Shown: positions 8,148 through 16,870 of the stretch, in pieces
Position numbering within the stretch: position 1 is the first letter of the stretch
How the letters are laid out: every line of letters begins with the position of its first letter
Source: Nocardioides luteus
GTDB lineage: Bacteria; Actinomycetota; Actinomycetes; Propionibacteriales; Nocardioidaceae
Length of the DNA stretch: 55,948 nt
Direction: 5' to 3'
Assembly: GCF_014648595.1 (NCBI RefSeq)
Contig: NZ_BMRK01000007.1
Location: 171,650-227,597, forward strand
Made by a program: the position numbers and the translations under genes
The notes under the pieces: generated by a model
The model's input: only the letters and a program-made list of their open reading frames with translations
The model's database searches: none
Told to the model about the DNA's origin: nothing

Positions 8148-8214
8148 CGGGTAGTCCAGGGAGTTCTGGCCCGTTACCGACCAGTAGACCGGCCAGAACT
8201 CCCTGGACTACCCG
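8148..8214. terminator. 24-bp perfect inverted repeat between convergent genes
   Basis: Arms at 8148-8171 and 8191-8214 are perfectly complementary over 24 bp with a 19-nt loop. It starts at the base after the dehydrogenase stop codon and ends 12 bp before the stop of the convergent glycosidase gene. It has no T-run, which is common for actinobacterial terminators. It would serve both genes. The stem is longer than termination needs, so it may also be a mobile intergenic repeat. Confidence 0.75.
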
Positions 8215-8226
8215 GCCGTCACCGCG

Positions 8227-11200
8227 TCACCGCGTCACCGTGATCGCCGTCTCCGCCTTCACCCCGTTCACCACGAGCGTCAGCGTGGCGGTGCCGGGGC
8301 GGAGGGCGGTGAGGCGGCGGGTGGTCGGGTCGAGGCGTACGACACCACGACCGTGCTCGCCGACGGCGACCCCGTCGCCGCCCCACTCGGCGGTGACCGG
8401 CCAGGCGACGGGGACGGTCGCGGTGCCCTGGGTGAAGGTGGCGTCGAGCGTCACCGAGGAGCCCGCGGCCAAGCTCGCAGGAGCCCCGGTCGAGACCGTG
8501 TCGACGGCCGGGCGGGTCTCGGCGCGCAGCCAGCGCAGCCTCGCGCCGGGGCCGGGATCGTCGCCGACCACACCGGCGCGCGGGTCGATGCCGATCATCG
8601 TCCAGCCGCGGAAGCCGCCGCCGGTCACGGTGCCGGCCGGGTTCTTGCCGGAGTTGCCGTTGATCAGCATCGAGACGCCCTGGGCCGACGAGCCGTGGAA
8701 GACCCCGACGTGGCCGTCGACGACCGCGACCGACTTGCCCGAGGACGTACGGAACCGCCCCAGCCGGTCTTCGAGCTGCCGGGCCTCGATCCGGTCGGTG
8801 AGCTGGCTGGCCTTGTCGGGCAGCGGGTCGTCGATCGGGTGGTGCATCGCGAGGACGACGCCGGTCACCGCCGGGTCGGCGGCCGCTTCGCGCAGCTGTG
8901 ACTCCAGCTCGGTCAGCTGGGCCTTGCCGTCGTCGTTGCCGTGCAGGGTGCCAGAGGAGCTGTTGAGGGTGATGAGCTGCGTCGCGCCGAGACGGAACGA
9001 GGTGTGGGTCGCCCCGAAGACGGCCTTGAAGTTGGCGATCGGTCCACCCATGACCTCATGGTTGCCCGGCACGTAGGTGTAGGGGATCCGGTGGCCGACC
9101 TCCTCGTCCAGCACCCGCTTCGCCAGCGCGATGTCGGCCGGTGACGCCTCGTCGACGAGGTCACCGTCGATGATCAGGTGGTCGGGGCGGGCGGCGACGA
9201 TCTCGCGGAGCGTCTCACGTACGTGGCGCACCAGGTCGCTGTCCGGGTCGCGGGCCACGAACTGGCCGTCGGACATCACCGCGATCCGCTGGGGTCGCTC
9301 GTCGACGGTGCCGTCGGTGAGGATCACCGGGTCGTGCACCTCCTCGGCCTGCGTCGGCGGAGCGTCCGGCGCGATGTTGGCGACCAGGTCGCTGATCGTC
9401 AGGTCCCCGGCGTACGAGGCTTCCGGCCGGGTCTCCAGGAACCGGATCTTGTCGACCCGGATCGGCATCACCGTGCCCGGCGGGATCGGATAGACCACCT
9501 GCTGCCAGCCGTCCCAGGTGACCAGGTCACCGTCGAGGTTGCTGACCGTGCCGTCCCCGGAGCGGATCTGGATCCGCGGCCAGATCCCGCTGGCGTCACC
9601 GTCGACCCACAGCGAGAGACTCAGCGGGCTCCCGGGCACCTCGAGACCAGCGGGCGGAACGGCATAGACGCCGCGGGTCCCGGTGCTGGTGGTGAAGTCG
9701 TGGCGCAGCCGGAGCGCGTCGCCGCCGTCCTGGCCGCCGCCGGCGACCGGCTCGATGGTGGCCGTCGCCCGCGCGGTCTCGACCGTCCAGGAGGCGCCGT
9801 CGGTGAAGTCGGCCAGGGTGTGCTGCTCGCTGCCGACCAGCACCGTCGAGGTCACGTGATGCCCACCCACGGCGAAGTCGACGACCGCCGCACCGCTCTC
9901 CATCGTCGGGCGCACGCTGAAGCCGTTGGCCCCGTCGGGAGCGACCTCGACCCCGGGACCGGCGTCCACGGTCACCTCGGCCGGCTCGATCGGCGCCGGC
10001 CGACCGTCGGCGTCGTAGCCGGTGACCTGGATCGTCGCGGTCTCCCCGGGCTCCTCGATCGCCAGCTGCGACCTGTCGACCGCCAGCCGGTCGAGCGGAC
10101 CGAGGACGGTCAGCGGCATCGATGCGCGGTGGCCGGCCGTGGTGAAGACGACGTCGGCAGAGCCCGTACGCCGCCCGACGGCCGCCGCGCGGTCCTCATC
10201 GACCCCGACGATCTTGACGTCGGGCCCCTTGGCGCGGAACCGTCCCGGCTGCTCCACGGCCGCGTAGGCGGCATCGAGCCCGGAGCCGAAGAGAGTACGC
10301 CGCTGCCCCTGCAGCACGCGGTAGGCGCCGGCCCGGTTGGTCACCGGGCGCACCTGGGCACCGGTCGGGACACCGGTCGGCTCCGCGGAGGAGAAGAAGA
10401 GCAGCGAGTTGGAGACCTCGCGCTCGGAGCCGTCGGAGGGGGTGTCGACGATCCGCGACTCCACGTCACCCGCCACCCGCGCCGCCATCGTCGTCGAGCC
10501 GCCACCGTCGAGATTGAGCGCCTGATAGGCCCCGAGGCTGATCATGAACCGGGCCAGCTCTCCCCGGGTCATCCCGCGCGAAGCGGCGGTCTGGCCGTCG
10601 AGCGCGAGCACGATCAGCCGGGTGCCGTCGCGGTTCAGCCCGACCGCCGTCCGCGAATGGACCCCGTCGTCACCGATGCCCGGGCCGACCTCCCCGTCGG
10701 CCACCAGCTGCACGTTGCCGCTGACCGCCCAGTCGAGCTCGTCGGCCAGGTCGATGGCGACGTCGACGCGGTCACCGACCTCCAGCGCGCCGACGACCTC
10801 GGCCCCCTCCTCGCGGCCGAGCAGCACCTGCCCGCCGTCCGGTACGTCCGGGGCGCCGGCCTCGTCGGCCACGGCGGTGACGACCCCGTCGACCACGCTC
10901 GCCCGGGCGACCTCGTCGGAGACGTTCCCGGGGCCGCCGACCGGCCGGTCGAGGGTGTAGTCGCCCCACAAGCCGGTGTAGACGCCGATGCCGTCGGCGG
11001 GCAGCGACGGCGTGTTGAAGCCGGCGAGGTCGTGCGCGTCCCCGTCGATCGTGACCGTGCCGCCCGAGGTCAGCTCGCCGATCGCGGCCCCGGCGTCGGT
11101 CATCGAGAGCGTCGGCTCCGCCCCGAACCGGGCGTTCTGCAGCCCCGACCGGCTCTTGGCCAGCCCGACCGGAGCGCCCGAGGCGTTGATGTCGTAGAAG

Positions 11201-11616
11201 CCCGCGTTGACCCCCGCCACCGCGCCGGTGCCGGTCATCTGCTGCGACAGGGTCGCGATCCCGGCGACCTTCCCGGTGTTGCGTACGTCCATCGACAGCG
11301 TCGGTTCGGAGAGGTCCGCGGTGAGGACGTTGCCGCGGTTCCAGCCGGCGTCCTCCAGCCGCTGGAAGTTGGTCAGCCTCAGACCGGGGGCGACGTCCTG
11401 GGTCGCGACCGTCGAGAGCGCCTCGCCGTTCGCGGTGAAGTCGTAGCCGTTGGCCTCCTGCTGGCTCGGCGCGATCCCGCCGGGCGCGAGCGTCACCGCC
11501 GTCGGCGGTGGCGGAGGTACGTCGGCCGCGGCCGGTCCCGCGACGAGGAGGACGATCAGGGCAAGGGCGAGTGTGGGGGCGTGGGGGCGCACGCCTCTCA
11601 CTGTGACGACCATCAT
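8227..11616 (-). CDS. Secreted phosphodiester glycosidase / metallophosphoesterase fusion
   Basis: 1129 aa. Residues 8-31 form a signal peptide (hydrophobic LALALIVLLVAGPAAA, then ADVPPPPP). A phosphodiester glycosidase (NAGPA-type) domain spans about 130-400, with GVNAGFYD, RTAVG and LNLDGGGSTTMA. A long middle part looks like beta-sandwich modules. A calcineurin-like metallophosphoesterase domain spans about 775-995, with a degenerate first motif (MSDGQF), then DGDLVDE, PGNHEVMGG, MHHP and GHVGVFHG; the first DxH is changed to DGQ. A C-terminal Ig-like module follows. It could act on cell-wall or teichoic-acid phosphodiesters outside the cell (inference). ATG 11613 is an equally possible start. 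Confidence 0.88.
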   Translation of the reverse strand: MMVVTVRGVRPHAPTLALALIVLLVAGPAAADVPPPPPTAVTLAPGGIAPSQQEANGYDFTANGEALSTVATQDVAPGLRLTNFQRLEDAGWNRGNVLTADLSEPTLSMDVRNTGKVAGIATLSQQMTGTGAVAGVNAGFYDINASGAPVGLAKSRSGLQNARFGAEPTLSMTDAGAAIGELTSGGTVTIDGDAHDLAGFNTPSLPADGIGVYTGLWGDYTLDRPVGGPGNVSDEVARASVVDGVVTAVADEAGAPDVPDGGQVLLGREEGAEVVGALEVGDRVDVAIDLADELDWAVSGNVQLVADGEVGPGIGDDGVHSRTAVGLNRDGTRLIVLALDGQTAASRGMTRGELARFMISLGAYQALNLDGGGSTTMAARVAGDVESRIVDTPSDGSEREVSNSLLFFSSAEPTGVPTGAQVRPVTNRAGAYRVLQGQRRTLFGSGLDAAYAAVEQPGRFRAKGPDVKIVGVDEDRAAAVGRRTGSADVVFTTAGHRASMPLTVLGPLDRLAVDRSQLAIEEPGETATIQVTGYDADGRPAPIEPAEVTVDAGPGVEVAPDGANGFSVRPTMESGAAVVDFAVGGHHVTSTVLVGSEQHTLADFTDGASWTVETARATATIEPVAGGGQDGGDALRLRHDFTTSTGTRGVYAVPPAGLEVPGSPLSLSLWVDGDASGIWPRIQIRSGDGTVSNLDGDLVTWDGWQQVVYPIPPGTVMPIRVDKIRFLETRPEASYAGDLTISDLVANIAPDAPPTQAEEVHDPVILTDGTVDERPQRIAVMSDGQFVARDPDSDLVRHVRETLREIVAARPDHLIIDGDLVDEASPADIALAKRVLDEEVGHRIPYTYVPGNHEVMGGPIANFKAVFGATHTSFRLGATQLITLNSSSGTLHGNDDGKAQLTELESQLREAAADPAVTGVVLAMHHPIDDPLPDKASQLTDRIEARQLEDRLGRFRTSSGKSVAVVDGHVGVFHGSSAQGVSMLINGNSGKNPAGTVTGGGFRGWTMIGIDPRAGVVGDDPGPGARLRWLRAETRPAVDTVSTGAPASLAAGSSVTLDATFTQGTATVPVAWPVTAEWGGDGVAVGEHGRGVVRLDPTTRRLTALRPGTATLTLVVNGVKAETAITVTR

Positions 11617-11660
11617 GATCTGTGTGAAGCGAATTAACCGGGGGCGGTACCGTCACCGTT

Positions 11661-12452
11661 GTGCTTCAGACTGCGGTCGTCCAGGAGACGGCGGTGCCCG
11701 GCGACGTGACCGCCAACGTCGCGACCGCCGCCGCGCGGGTCCGCGAGGCCGCAGCGAGGGGTGCCCGCCTCGTGGTGCTGCCGGAGACGTTCCCGAGCTC
11801 GTGGGACGTCGCCGCGTTCGACGGCCCGCTGCCGTCGCTCACAGATGCCACCTGGCTCGATCCGGTCCGCGACGCGGTCGAGGAGACCGGAGCCGTGCTC
11901 GTGCTGAACTCCGCCCTCGATCACGCCGGACGCCGCTCGATCACGAGCCTGGTCATCGCGCCGGGGGAGGAGCCGGTCGCTGCCTACGACAAGCAGCATC
12001 TCTTCCCGCCCGAGCGGGAGCGCTTCGCACCGGGCGATCACGGCACCACGATCGAGATCGACGGCATCCGGGTGGCGCTGTCGGTCTGCTACGACGCCAA
12101 CTTCCCCGAGCACGCCGCTGCGGCGGCCGCCGACGGCGCGATCCTCTACCTCAACTCCGGTGCTTACTTCCCCGGCGGCGGCCACCGGCGCGACCTGCAC
12201 TACGCGGCCCGGGCGCTGGACAACTCGATGTACGTCGCCTTCGCCGGTCTCGTCGGCGGACCGCTCGGCCTCATCGGCGGCTCCGCCGTCTACGACCCGC
12301 TCGGGCGCCCCGTCGAACGCCTCGACGACAGGACGCCCGGCATGGTCGTGACCACGATCGACCCGGCCGAGGTCGCGCGCGTGCGCGAAGAACAACGGAT
12401 GTGGACCGACCATCGAGGCGACCTCGGTCCGCGGCGTACGCTCCGGCTCTAA
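11661..12452 (+). CDS. Carbon-nitrogen hydrolase (nitrilase superfamily)
   Basis: 263 aa from GTG 11661. The catalytic triad is complete: Glu in VVLPETF, Lys in YDKQHLFP and Cys in LSVCYDANFPE. Family members cleave omega-amides, deaminated glutathione or nitriles in the cytosol. TACCGT at 11648-11653 with 7 nt to the GTG suggests a leaderless transcript. The gene ends with its stop overlapping the stop of the convergent sortase gene. Substrate cannot be assigned. Confidence 0.9.
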   Translation: MLQTAVVQETAVPGDVTANVATAAARVREAAARGARLVVLPETFPSSWDVAAFDGPLPSLTDATWLDPVRDAVEETGAVLVLNSALDHAGRRSITSLVIAPGEEPVAAYDKQHLFPPERERFAPGDHGTTIEIDGIRVALSVCYDANFPEHAAAAAADGAILYLNSGAYFPGGGHRRDLHYAARALDNSMYVAFAGLVGGPLGLIGGSAVYDPLGRPVERLDDRTPGMVVTTIDPAEVARVREEQRMWTDHRGDLGPRRTLRL

Positions 12453-13129
12453 CCGCGCTCGGTGGGCTTCTCGGCGACCAGCCTGCCGAAGGCGATCATC
12501 CGGTCGTCGGTGTGGAAGAGCTCGGCGCAGGTGGTGAGCGTGATCAGGCGCTGGCCCTCGACCTGCTCGGGCTCGACCCCGCCGTCGGCGGGGTTGTCGG
12601 GCAGCGGCTCGGTGACCCAGCTGGCGGTGAACGGCACGATCAGGTCGTCGCCACCGCTGGTCAGCTCGTAGACGTACGTCTTCTCCCTGGTCACCACGCG
12701 GATCTCGTCCCCCTTGCGGAGCGAGGGCATGTCGCGCAGCGGCTCGCCGTGGGTGACCCGGTGGCCGGCGAGCGCGAAGTTGCCGACCTCGCCGGGGCCG
12801 GCGGTCTCGCTGAAGTGGCCGAAGCCGGCGCCGAGCACCCGGTCGGAGGTGCCCTCGAGCACCGGGATCCGGTAGTCCTTCCCGAACCGCGGGATCTCGA
12901 TGATCGTCGATGCCGACCCGAACTCGGTCTTCACCTCGCCCTGCCCCGAATCCCACGCCTGCTCGATCTTCGTGGTCGCCTCGCGCTGTCGCTCCTTGCT
13001 GACGATGGTGGTGCCGTAGAACTCCCAAGCCACGTATCCGAGCACTGCCAAGCCGCTCAGCAGGAGCGCGATCCCGACCCAGAAGAAGCCTCGGCGGCGG
13101 CGAGGCTGGGTGCGTGTTTCAGTGGCCAT
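12449..13129 (-). CDS. Class E sortase
   Basis: 226 aa from ATG 13129. An N-terminal RRRRGFFW is followed by one membrane helix (about residues 14-36), then the sortase barrel. The catalytic residues are visible: His in ALAGHRVTHG, Cys in ITLTTCAEL and Arg in TDDRMIAFGR. Class E sortases attach surface proteins bearing LAXTG-type signals to peptidoglycan in actinomycetes. No sortase substrate is evident next to it. Longer upstream ORF codons overlap the dnaG promoter and are rejected. Confidence 0.9.
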   Translation of the reverse strand: MATETRTQPRRRRGFFWVGIALLLSGLAVLGYVAWEFYGTTIVSKERQREATTKIEQAWDSGQGEVKTEFGSASTIIEIPRFGKDYRIPVLEGTSDRVLGAGFGHFSETAGPGEVGNFALAGHRVTHGEPLRDMPSLRKGDEIRVVTREKTYVYELTSGGDDLIVPFTASWVTEPLPDNPADGGVEPEQVEGQRLITLTTCAELFHTDDRMIAFGRLVAEKPTERG

Positions 13130-13162
13130 CAGGTCCAGCATCTCAGGCGGGTCGCCGACCCG

Positions 13163-13168
13163 TAAGAT
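13163..13168 (+). promoter_or_regulatory. Leaderless -10 box of dnaG
   Basis: TAAGAT ends 7 nt before GTG 13176. The same TANNNT-to-start distance of 7-8 nt is seen at six other genes in the window, which supports both the promoter and the start choice. Confidence 0.6.
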
Positions 13169-13175
13169 CTTCGGT

Positions 13176-15065
13176 GTGGCGGGTCGGATCAAGGAGACGA
13201 GCATCCAGGAGGTGCGGGAGAAGGCGCGCCTGGACGACATCGTCTCCCAGTACGTCACGCTGCGCCGCGCCGGACCCGGCACCTTCAAGGGCCTGTGCCC
13301 CTTCCACGACGAGAAGTCGCCGTCCTTCAACGTCAACCCGAGCCGCGGGTTCTACAAGTGCTTCGGCTGCGGCGAGGGCGGCGACGTCATCGACTTCGTG
13401 ATGAAGCTCGACGGGCTGAGCTTCTTCGAGGCGGTCGAGCGGCTCGGCGACAGGGTCGGCGTCCAGGTCCAGCGCGACGAGGGGGACGAGGCGCCCGTAC
13501 GCCGCGGTCCCGGCCGAGGCAAGCTCGTCGAGGCCCACAAGGTCGCCGCCGAGTTCTACGCCGAGCAGCTGCTGACCCCCGACGCCGTCGTCGCGCGGCA
13601 GTTCCTCGCCGAGAAGGGTTTCGACCGCGACGCTGCGCTCCACTTCGGCGTCGGCTTCTCGCCGCGCGGGGGAGAGGACCTCTACCGCCACCTGCGGGCG
13701 CGCGGCTTCTCCGACGAGGAGGTCGTCACCGCCGGCCTGGTGGCGCAGGGACGGTCCCACTACGACCGGTTCCGCGGCCGGCTGATGTGGCCGATCCGCG
13801 AGTCGGGCGGCGACGTGATCGGCTTCGGCGCGCGGCGGCTCTTCGACGACGACCGCATCGAGGCGAAATACCTCAACACCTCCGAGACGCCGATCTACAA
13901 GAAGTCCCACGTCCTCTACGGCATCGACCTGGCCCGCAAGGAGATGGCCCGGACCCGCGAGGCGGTGATCGTGGAGGGCTACACCGACGTGATGGCCTGC
14001 CACCTCGCCGGCATCACCACCGCGGTGGCCACCTGCGGCACCGCATTCGGCGACGACCACGCCAAGGTGCTGCGCCGGTTCATCTCCGACGACCAGCAGC
14101 TGCGCGGCGCGGTCGTGTTCACCTTCGACGGCGACGCGGCCGGGCAGGCCGCCGCACTGAAGGCGTTCAAGGGAGACGGCAACTTCACCTCCCAGACCTA
14201 TGTCGCCGTCGAGCCCGACGGCCTCGACCCCAACGACCTGCGCATCAAGAAGGGCGACGAGGCGGTCCGCGAGCTGCTCGCCAACCGGGTGCCGCTCTAC
14301 GAGTTCGTGCTGCGCAACATCGCCGACAAGTACGACCTCGACCGCGCCGACGGCCGCATCGACGCCCTGCGCGAGGCGGCCCCGCTGGTCGCCTCGGTGC
14401 GCGACGAGTCCAAGAAGATGGGCTTCACCCGCGATCTCGCTCGGTTCGTCGGCGTCGACCCCGACGAGGCCGCCCGAGAGGTACGCCGCGCCGCCGGCCG
14501 CCCCGCTCCGCAGGCCGCCCCGCCCCGCCGCGATCAGGTCGCCGCTGCTTCCTCAGAGGCCCCGGCCGCCCCGCGCCGCCCACCCATGCCCCACCCCCGC
14601 GAGCCGCGCTTCGCAGTCGAGCGCGAGACCCTGAAGCTCTTCGTGCAGCACCCGGTCGCCCTGGGCCGCACCACCGGCGAGATCACCCCCGAGGCCTTCA
14701 CCCACCCGCTCTATCGTGCCCTGTGGGAGATCATCGCCGGCCTCGGCGGACCCGGCGCCGGCACCGGCGACGCCCACTGGGCCCAGAAGCTCGGCGCCGC
14801 CGCCACGGAACCCCTCGTCAGCCGCATCCTCGCCGAGCTCGCCGTCGAGCCGATCCCCTCGGCGAAGGAGCCGGACGCTGCGTACGTCCTGCAATATGTC
14901 GTACGCCTCCTCGAGCTACTCGACCAGCGCCGCATCGCCGACGTGAAGAGCCGTCTGCAGCGCTCCGACGCCGCCGCCGACCCCGACTCCTACAACCGTC
15001 TCTTCGCCCAGCTCGCAGCGCTCGAGCAGCACCGCCGCGGCCTCCGCGACCTCGTCGCCGAGTGA
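13176..15065 (+). CDS. dnaG: DNA primase
   Basis: 629 aa from GTG 13176 (MAGRIKETSIQEVREKARLD). The zinc-binding domain has C41, H44, C62 and C65 (CPFHDEKSPSF then CFGCGEGGD). The catalytic core contains the TOPRIM motifs VIVEGYTDVMA and FTFDGDAAGQ. A proline/alanine-rich linker (about residues 440-475) precedes the C-terminal helicase-binding domain. It makes RNA primers for replication. It is divergent from the sortase gene with 46 bp between starts. Length is normal for actinobacterial DnaG. Confidence 0.97.
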   Translation: MAGRIKETSIQEVREKARLDDIVSQYVTLRRAGPGTFKGLCPFHDEKSPSFNVNPSRGFYKCFGCGEGGDVIDFVMKLDGLSFFEAVERLGDRVGVQVQRDEGDEAPVRRGPGRGKLVEAHKVAAEFYAEQLLTPDAVVARQFLAEKGFDRDAALHFGVGFSPRGGEDLYRHLRARGFSDEEVVTAGLVAQGRSHYDRFRGRLMWPIRESGGDVIGFGARRLFDDDRIEAKYLNTSETPIYKKSHVLYGIDLARKEMARTREAVIVEGYTDVMACHLAGITTAVATCGTAFGDDHAKVLRRFISDDQQLRGAVVFTFDGDAAGQAAALKAFKGDGNFTSQTYVAVEPDGLDPNDLRIKKGDEAVRELLANRVPLYEFVLRNIADKYDLDRADGRIDALREAAPLVASVRDESKKMGFTRDLARFVGVDPDEAAREVRRAAGRPAPQAAPPRRDQVAAASSEAPAAPRRPPMPHPREPRFAVERETLKLFVQHPVALGRTTGEITPEAFTHPLYRALWEIIAGLGGPGAGTGDAHWAQKLGAAATEPLVSRILAELAVEPIPSAKEPDAAYVLQYVVRLLELLDQRRIADVKSRLQRSDAAADPDSYNRLFAQLAALEQHRRGLRDLVAE

Positions 15066-15130
15066 CGGCCTCCCGATTTCCGATCGCCGCCGCCGGGTTG
15101 CTAATGTTTCACCCGCGCCGCAAGGAGCAT

Positions 15131-15206
15131 TCCCCGATAGCTCAATTGGCAGAGCATTCGGCTGTTAACCGGAGGGTTGTTGGTTCGAGTCCAACTCGGG
15201 GAGCCA
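15131..15206 (+). tRNA. tRNA-Asn (GTT)
   Basis: A full cloverleaf folds: acceptor TCCCCGA/TCGGGGA, D-arm with AGCTCAATTGGCAGAGCA, anticodon GTT at 15164-15166, T-arm with GTTCGAGTCC, discriminator G at 15203, and an encoded CCA at 15204-15206. Confidence 0.95.
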
Positions 15207-15210
15207 CACA

Positions 15211-15244
15211 GAGCCGCTGACCTGGAGATCAGGTTCAGCGGCTC
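15211..15244 (+). terminator. Terminator after tRNA-Asn
   Basis: GAGCCGCTGA (15211-15220) pairs exactly with TCAGCGGCTC (15235-15244), with an inner CCTG/CAGG pairing in the loop. It starts 4 nt after the CCA end of the tRNA. Confidence 0.75.
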
Positions 15245-15268
15245 TCGTCGTTCAGCGGCACCGCGCCT

Positions 15269-15294
15269 GACTAGAGCATGCGGTCAACGGGTAC
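15269..15294 (+). promoter_or_regulatory. SigB/SigF-type promoter of FAD-Rieske gene
   Basis: GACT (15269-15272), 16-bp spacer, GGGTAC (15289-15294), fitting GNNT-N14-16-GGGTAY known for actinobacterial SigB/SigF-group sigma factors. ATG 15304 follows after 9 nt, so the message would be leaderless or nearly so. Confidence 0.5.
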
Positions 15295-15303
15295 CCCATC
15301 CAC

Positions 15304-16797
15304 ATGGACGCGCTGTGGACATCACGCACCTCGGACTCTGACCCGCTGCCCGACGACGGTCGCTTCGACGACATCGTGGTGGGGGCGGGGCTGACCGGCC
15401 TGACGGCCGCTCTGCTGCTGGCGCGCGCCGGGCGCCGGGTAGGCGTCGTGGAGGCGCGCGAGGTCGCTGCGGTCACCACCGGTCGCACCACGGGCAAGCT
15501 GTCGCTGCTCCAGGGCACGAAGCTCTCCCAGATCCTGAGCGCGCAGTCGCGCGAGGTCGCGCAGGCGTACGTGGACGCCAACAAGGAAGGTCAGCAGTGG
15601 CTGCTGCGGTTCTGCGGCGACCATGACGTACCTTTCCAGGTCCGTGACGCGGTGACCTACGCCGCCGCCGAGCGCGACCTCGCCAAGGTGAAGGACGAGC
15701 ACGAGGCGGCTCGCTCGCTGGGCCTGGACGTACGCTGGGCCGACCAGCTCGAGGTGCCGTTCCCGCTCGTGGGCGGGACCGTGCTGGCCGAGCAGGCGCA
15801 GTTCGACCCGATGGACGTGGTCGCCGCGCTCGTCGACCAGCTCCGAGCACACGGCGGGACCGTCCACGAGGGGCGTCGCGTGGTGGGGGTCTCGCGGCGA
15901 GGCGCGCCGGAGGTCACTCTCGACGACGGGCACGTGCTCCGTGCCGACAACGTCGTCCTCGCGACCGGCATGCCGGTCCTCGACCGGGGCCTCTACTTCT
16001 CCAAGGTCGAGCCGACGCGCTCCTACATCATCGCGTTCCAGGGCGCCGAGGTGCCGTTCGGGATGTACCTCTCGGTCTCCTCGCCGGGCGTCTCGATCCG
16101 CAGCGTGCCGGGAGATGCCGACAGCGCGCCGGCGCTGCTCGTCGGCGGTGCGGGACATGTCGTGGGGCGTACCCGCTCCGAGAGCGCGAAGCTGGACGAG
16201 CTGCGGGAGTGGACCGCCCACTACTTCCCGGGGGCCACCGAGACGCATGCCTGGTCCGCGCAGGACTACTCGCCGCCGGACGGGGTTCCCTTCGTCGGCA
16301 AGCTGCCTCGCGGTGGCGGGCGCATCTACCTGGCCACCGGCTACGACAAGTGGGGGATGACCAACGGGGTGGCTGCGGCGCTGAGCATCGCGGGACAGAT
16401 CCTGGGCAAGCGGCCCGAGTGGGCCGAGACCCTCGGCAGCCGTCCGCTCCGACCGCGCGGAGCAGCCCGCGTCGCCGCCATCAATGCCGGTGTCGGAGTG
16501 GCCGCGACCGGGTCGTTCGCACGCGCCGAGTCGAAGAAGGTCTCAGTCCCGGCCGGCGAGGGTGAGGGCAACGTGGGCCGCGACGGGGTCGTGCCGATCG
16601 GCGCCTCCCAGGTGGACGGCAAGACCTGCCAGGTCGTCGCGCTGTGCACCCATCTCGGAGGTGCGCTGCGCTGGAACGACGCCGAGAAGAGCTGGGACTG
16701 TCCGTTGCACGGGTCCCGGTTCGCCCCGGACGGCAAGGTCCTCGAAGGCCCCGCCACGAAACCGCTGGTCCAGCACGAGGTGCTCGCCGACGACTGA
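15304..16797 (+). CDS. FAD-dependent oxidoreductase with C-terminal Rieske domain
   Basis: 497 aa. A DAO-type FAD fold starts at residue 23 with VVGAGLTGLTAALLLARAG and ends near 370 (YLATGYDKWGMTNG). The last 90 residues are a Rieske [2Fe-2S] domain with both ligand pairs, CTH and CPLH (CTHLGG ... WDCPLHGSRF). This FAD plus Rieske design occurs in bacterial gamma-glutamylputrescine oxidase-like proteins of unknown substrate. It likely moves electrons from an amine or similar donor. A SigB-type promoter lies just upstream, which fits a stress or stationary-phase role (inference). Confidence 0.9.
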   Translation: MDALWTSRTSDSDPLPDDGRFDDIVVGAGLTGLTAALLLARAGRRVGVVEAREVAAVTTGRTTGKLSLLQGTKLSQILSAQSREVAQAYVDANKEGQQWLLRFCGDHDVPFQVRDAVTYAAAERDLAKVKDEHEAARSLGLDVRWADQLEVPFPLVGGTVLAEQAQFDPMDVVAALVDQLRAHGGTVHEGRRVVGVSRRGAPEVTLDDGHVLRADNVVLATGMPVLDRGLYFSKVEPTRSYIIAFQGAEVPFGMYLSVSSPGVSIRSVPGDADSAPALLVGGAGHVVGRTRSESAKLDELREWTAHYFPGATETHAWSAQDYSPPDGVPFVGKLPRGGGRIYLATGYDKWGMTNGVAAALSIAGQILGKRPEWAETLGSRPLRPRGAARVAAINAGVGVAATGSFARAESKKVSVPAGEGEGNVGRDGVVPIGASQVDGKTCQVVALCTHLGGALRWNDAEKSWDCPLHGSRFAPDGKVLEGPATKPLVQHEVLADD

Positions 16798-16813
16798 CCG
16801 GGGAGTCCCTCAG

Positions 16814-16839
16814 GGTTGAGATCGGCCCTGTGGGGGTAC
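16814..16839 (+). promoter_or_regulatory. SigB/SigF-type promoter of MFS gene
   Basis: GGTT (16814-16817), 16-bp spacer, GGGTAC (16834-16839). This is the closest match in the window to the GGTTT/GGGTAY consensus of the SigB/SigF group. It precedes the TTG start at 16871 by 31 nt, leaving room for the GAGGAGG ribosome site. Confidence 0.6.
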
Positions 16840-16870
16840 CTCCTCGTCACAGAACGAGGAGGCGGTCACA

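Noticed and set aside
9178-11637. 819-codon plus-strand ORF opposite the glycosidase gene
   Set aside because: It mirrors the third codon position of the real minus-strand gene, is rich in Arg/Gly/Asp/His and has no motif.
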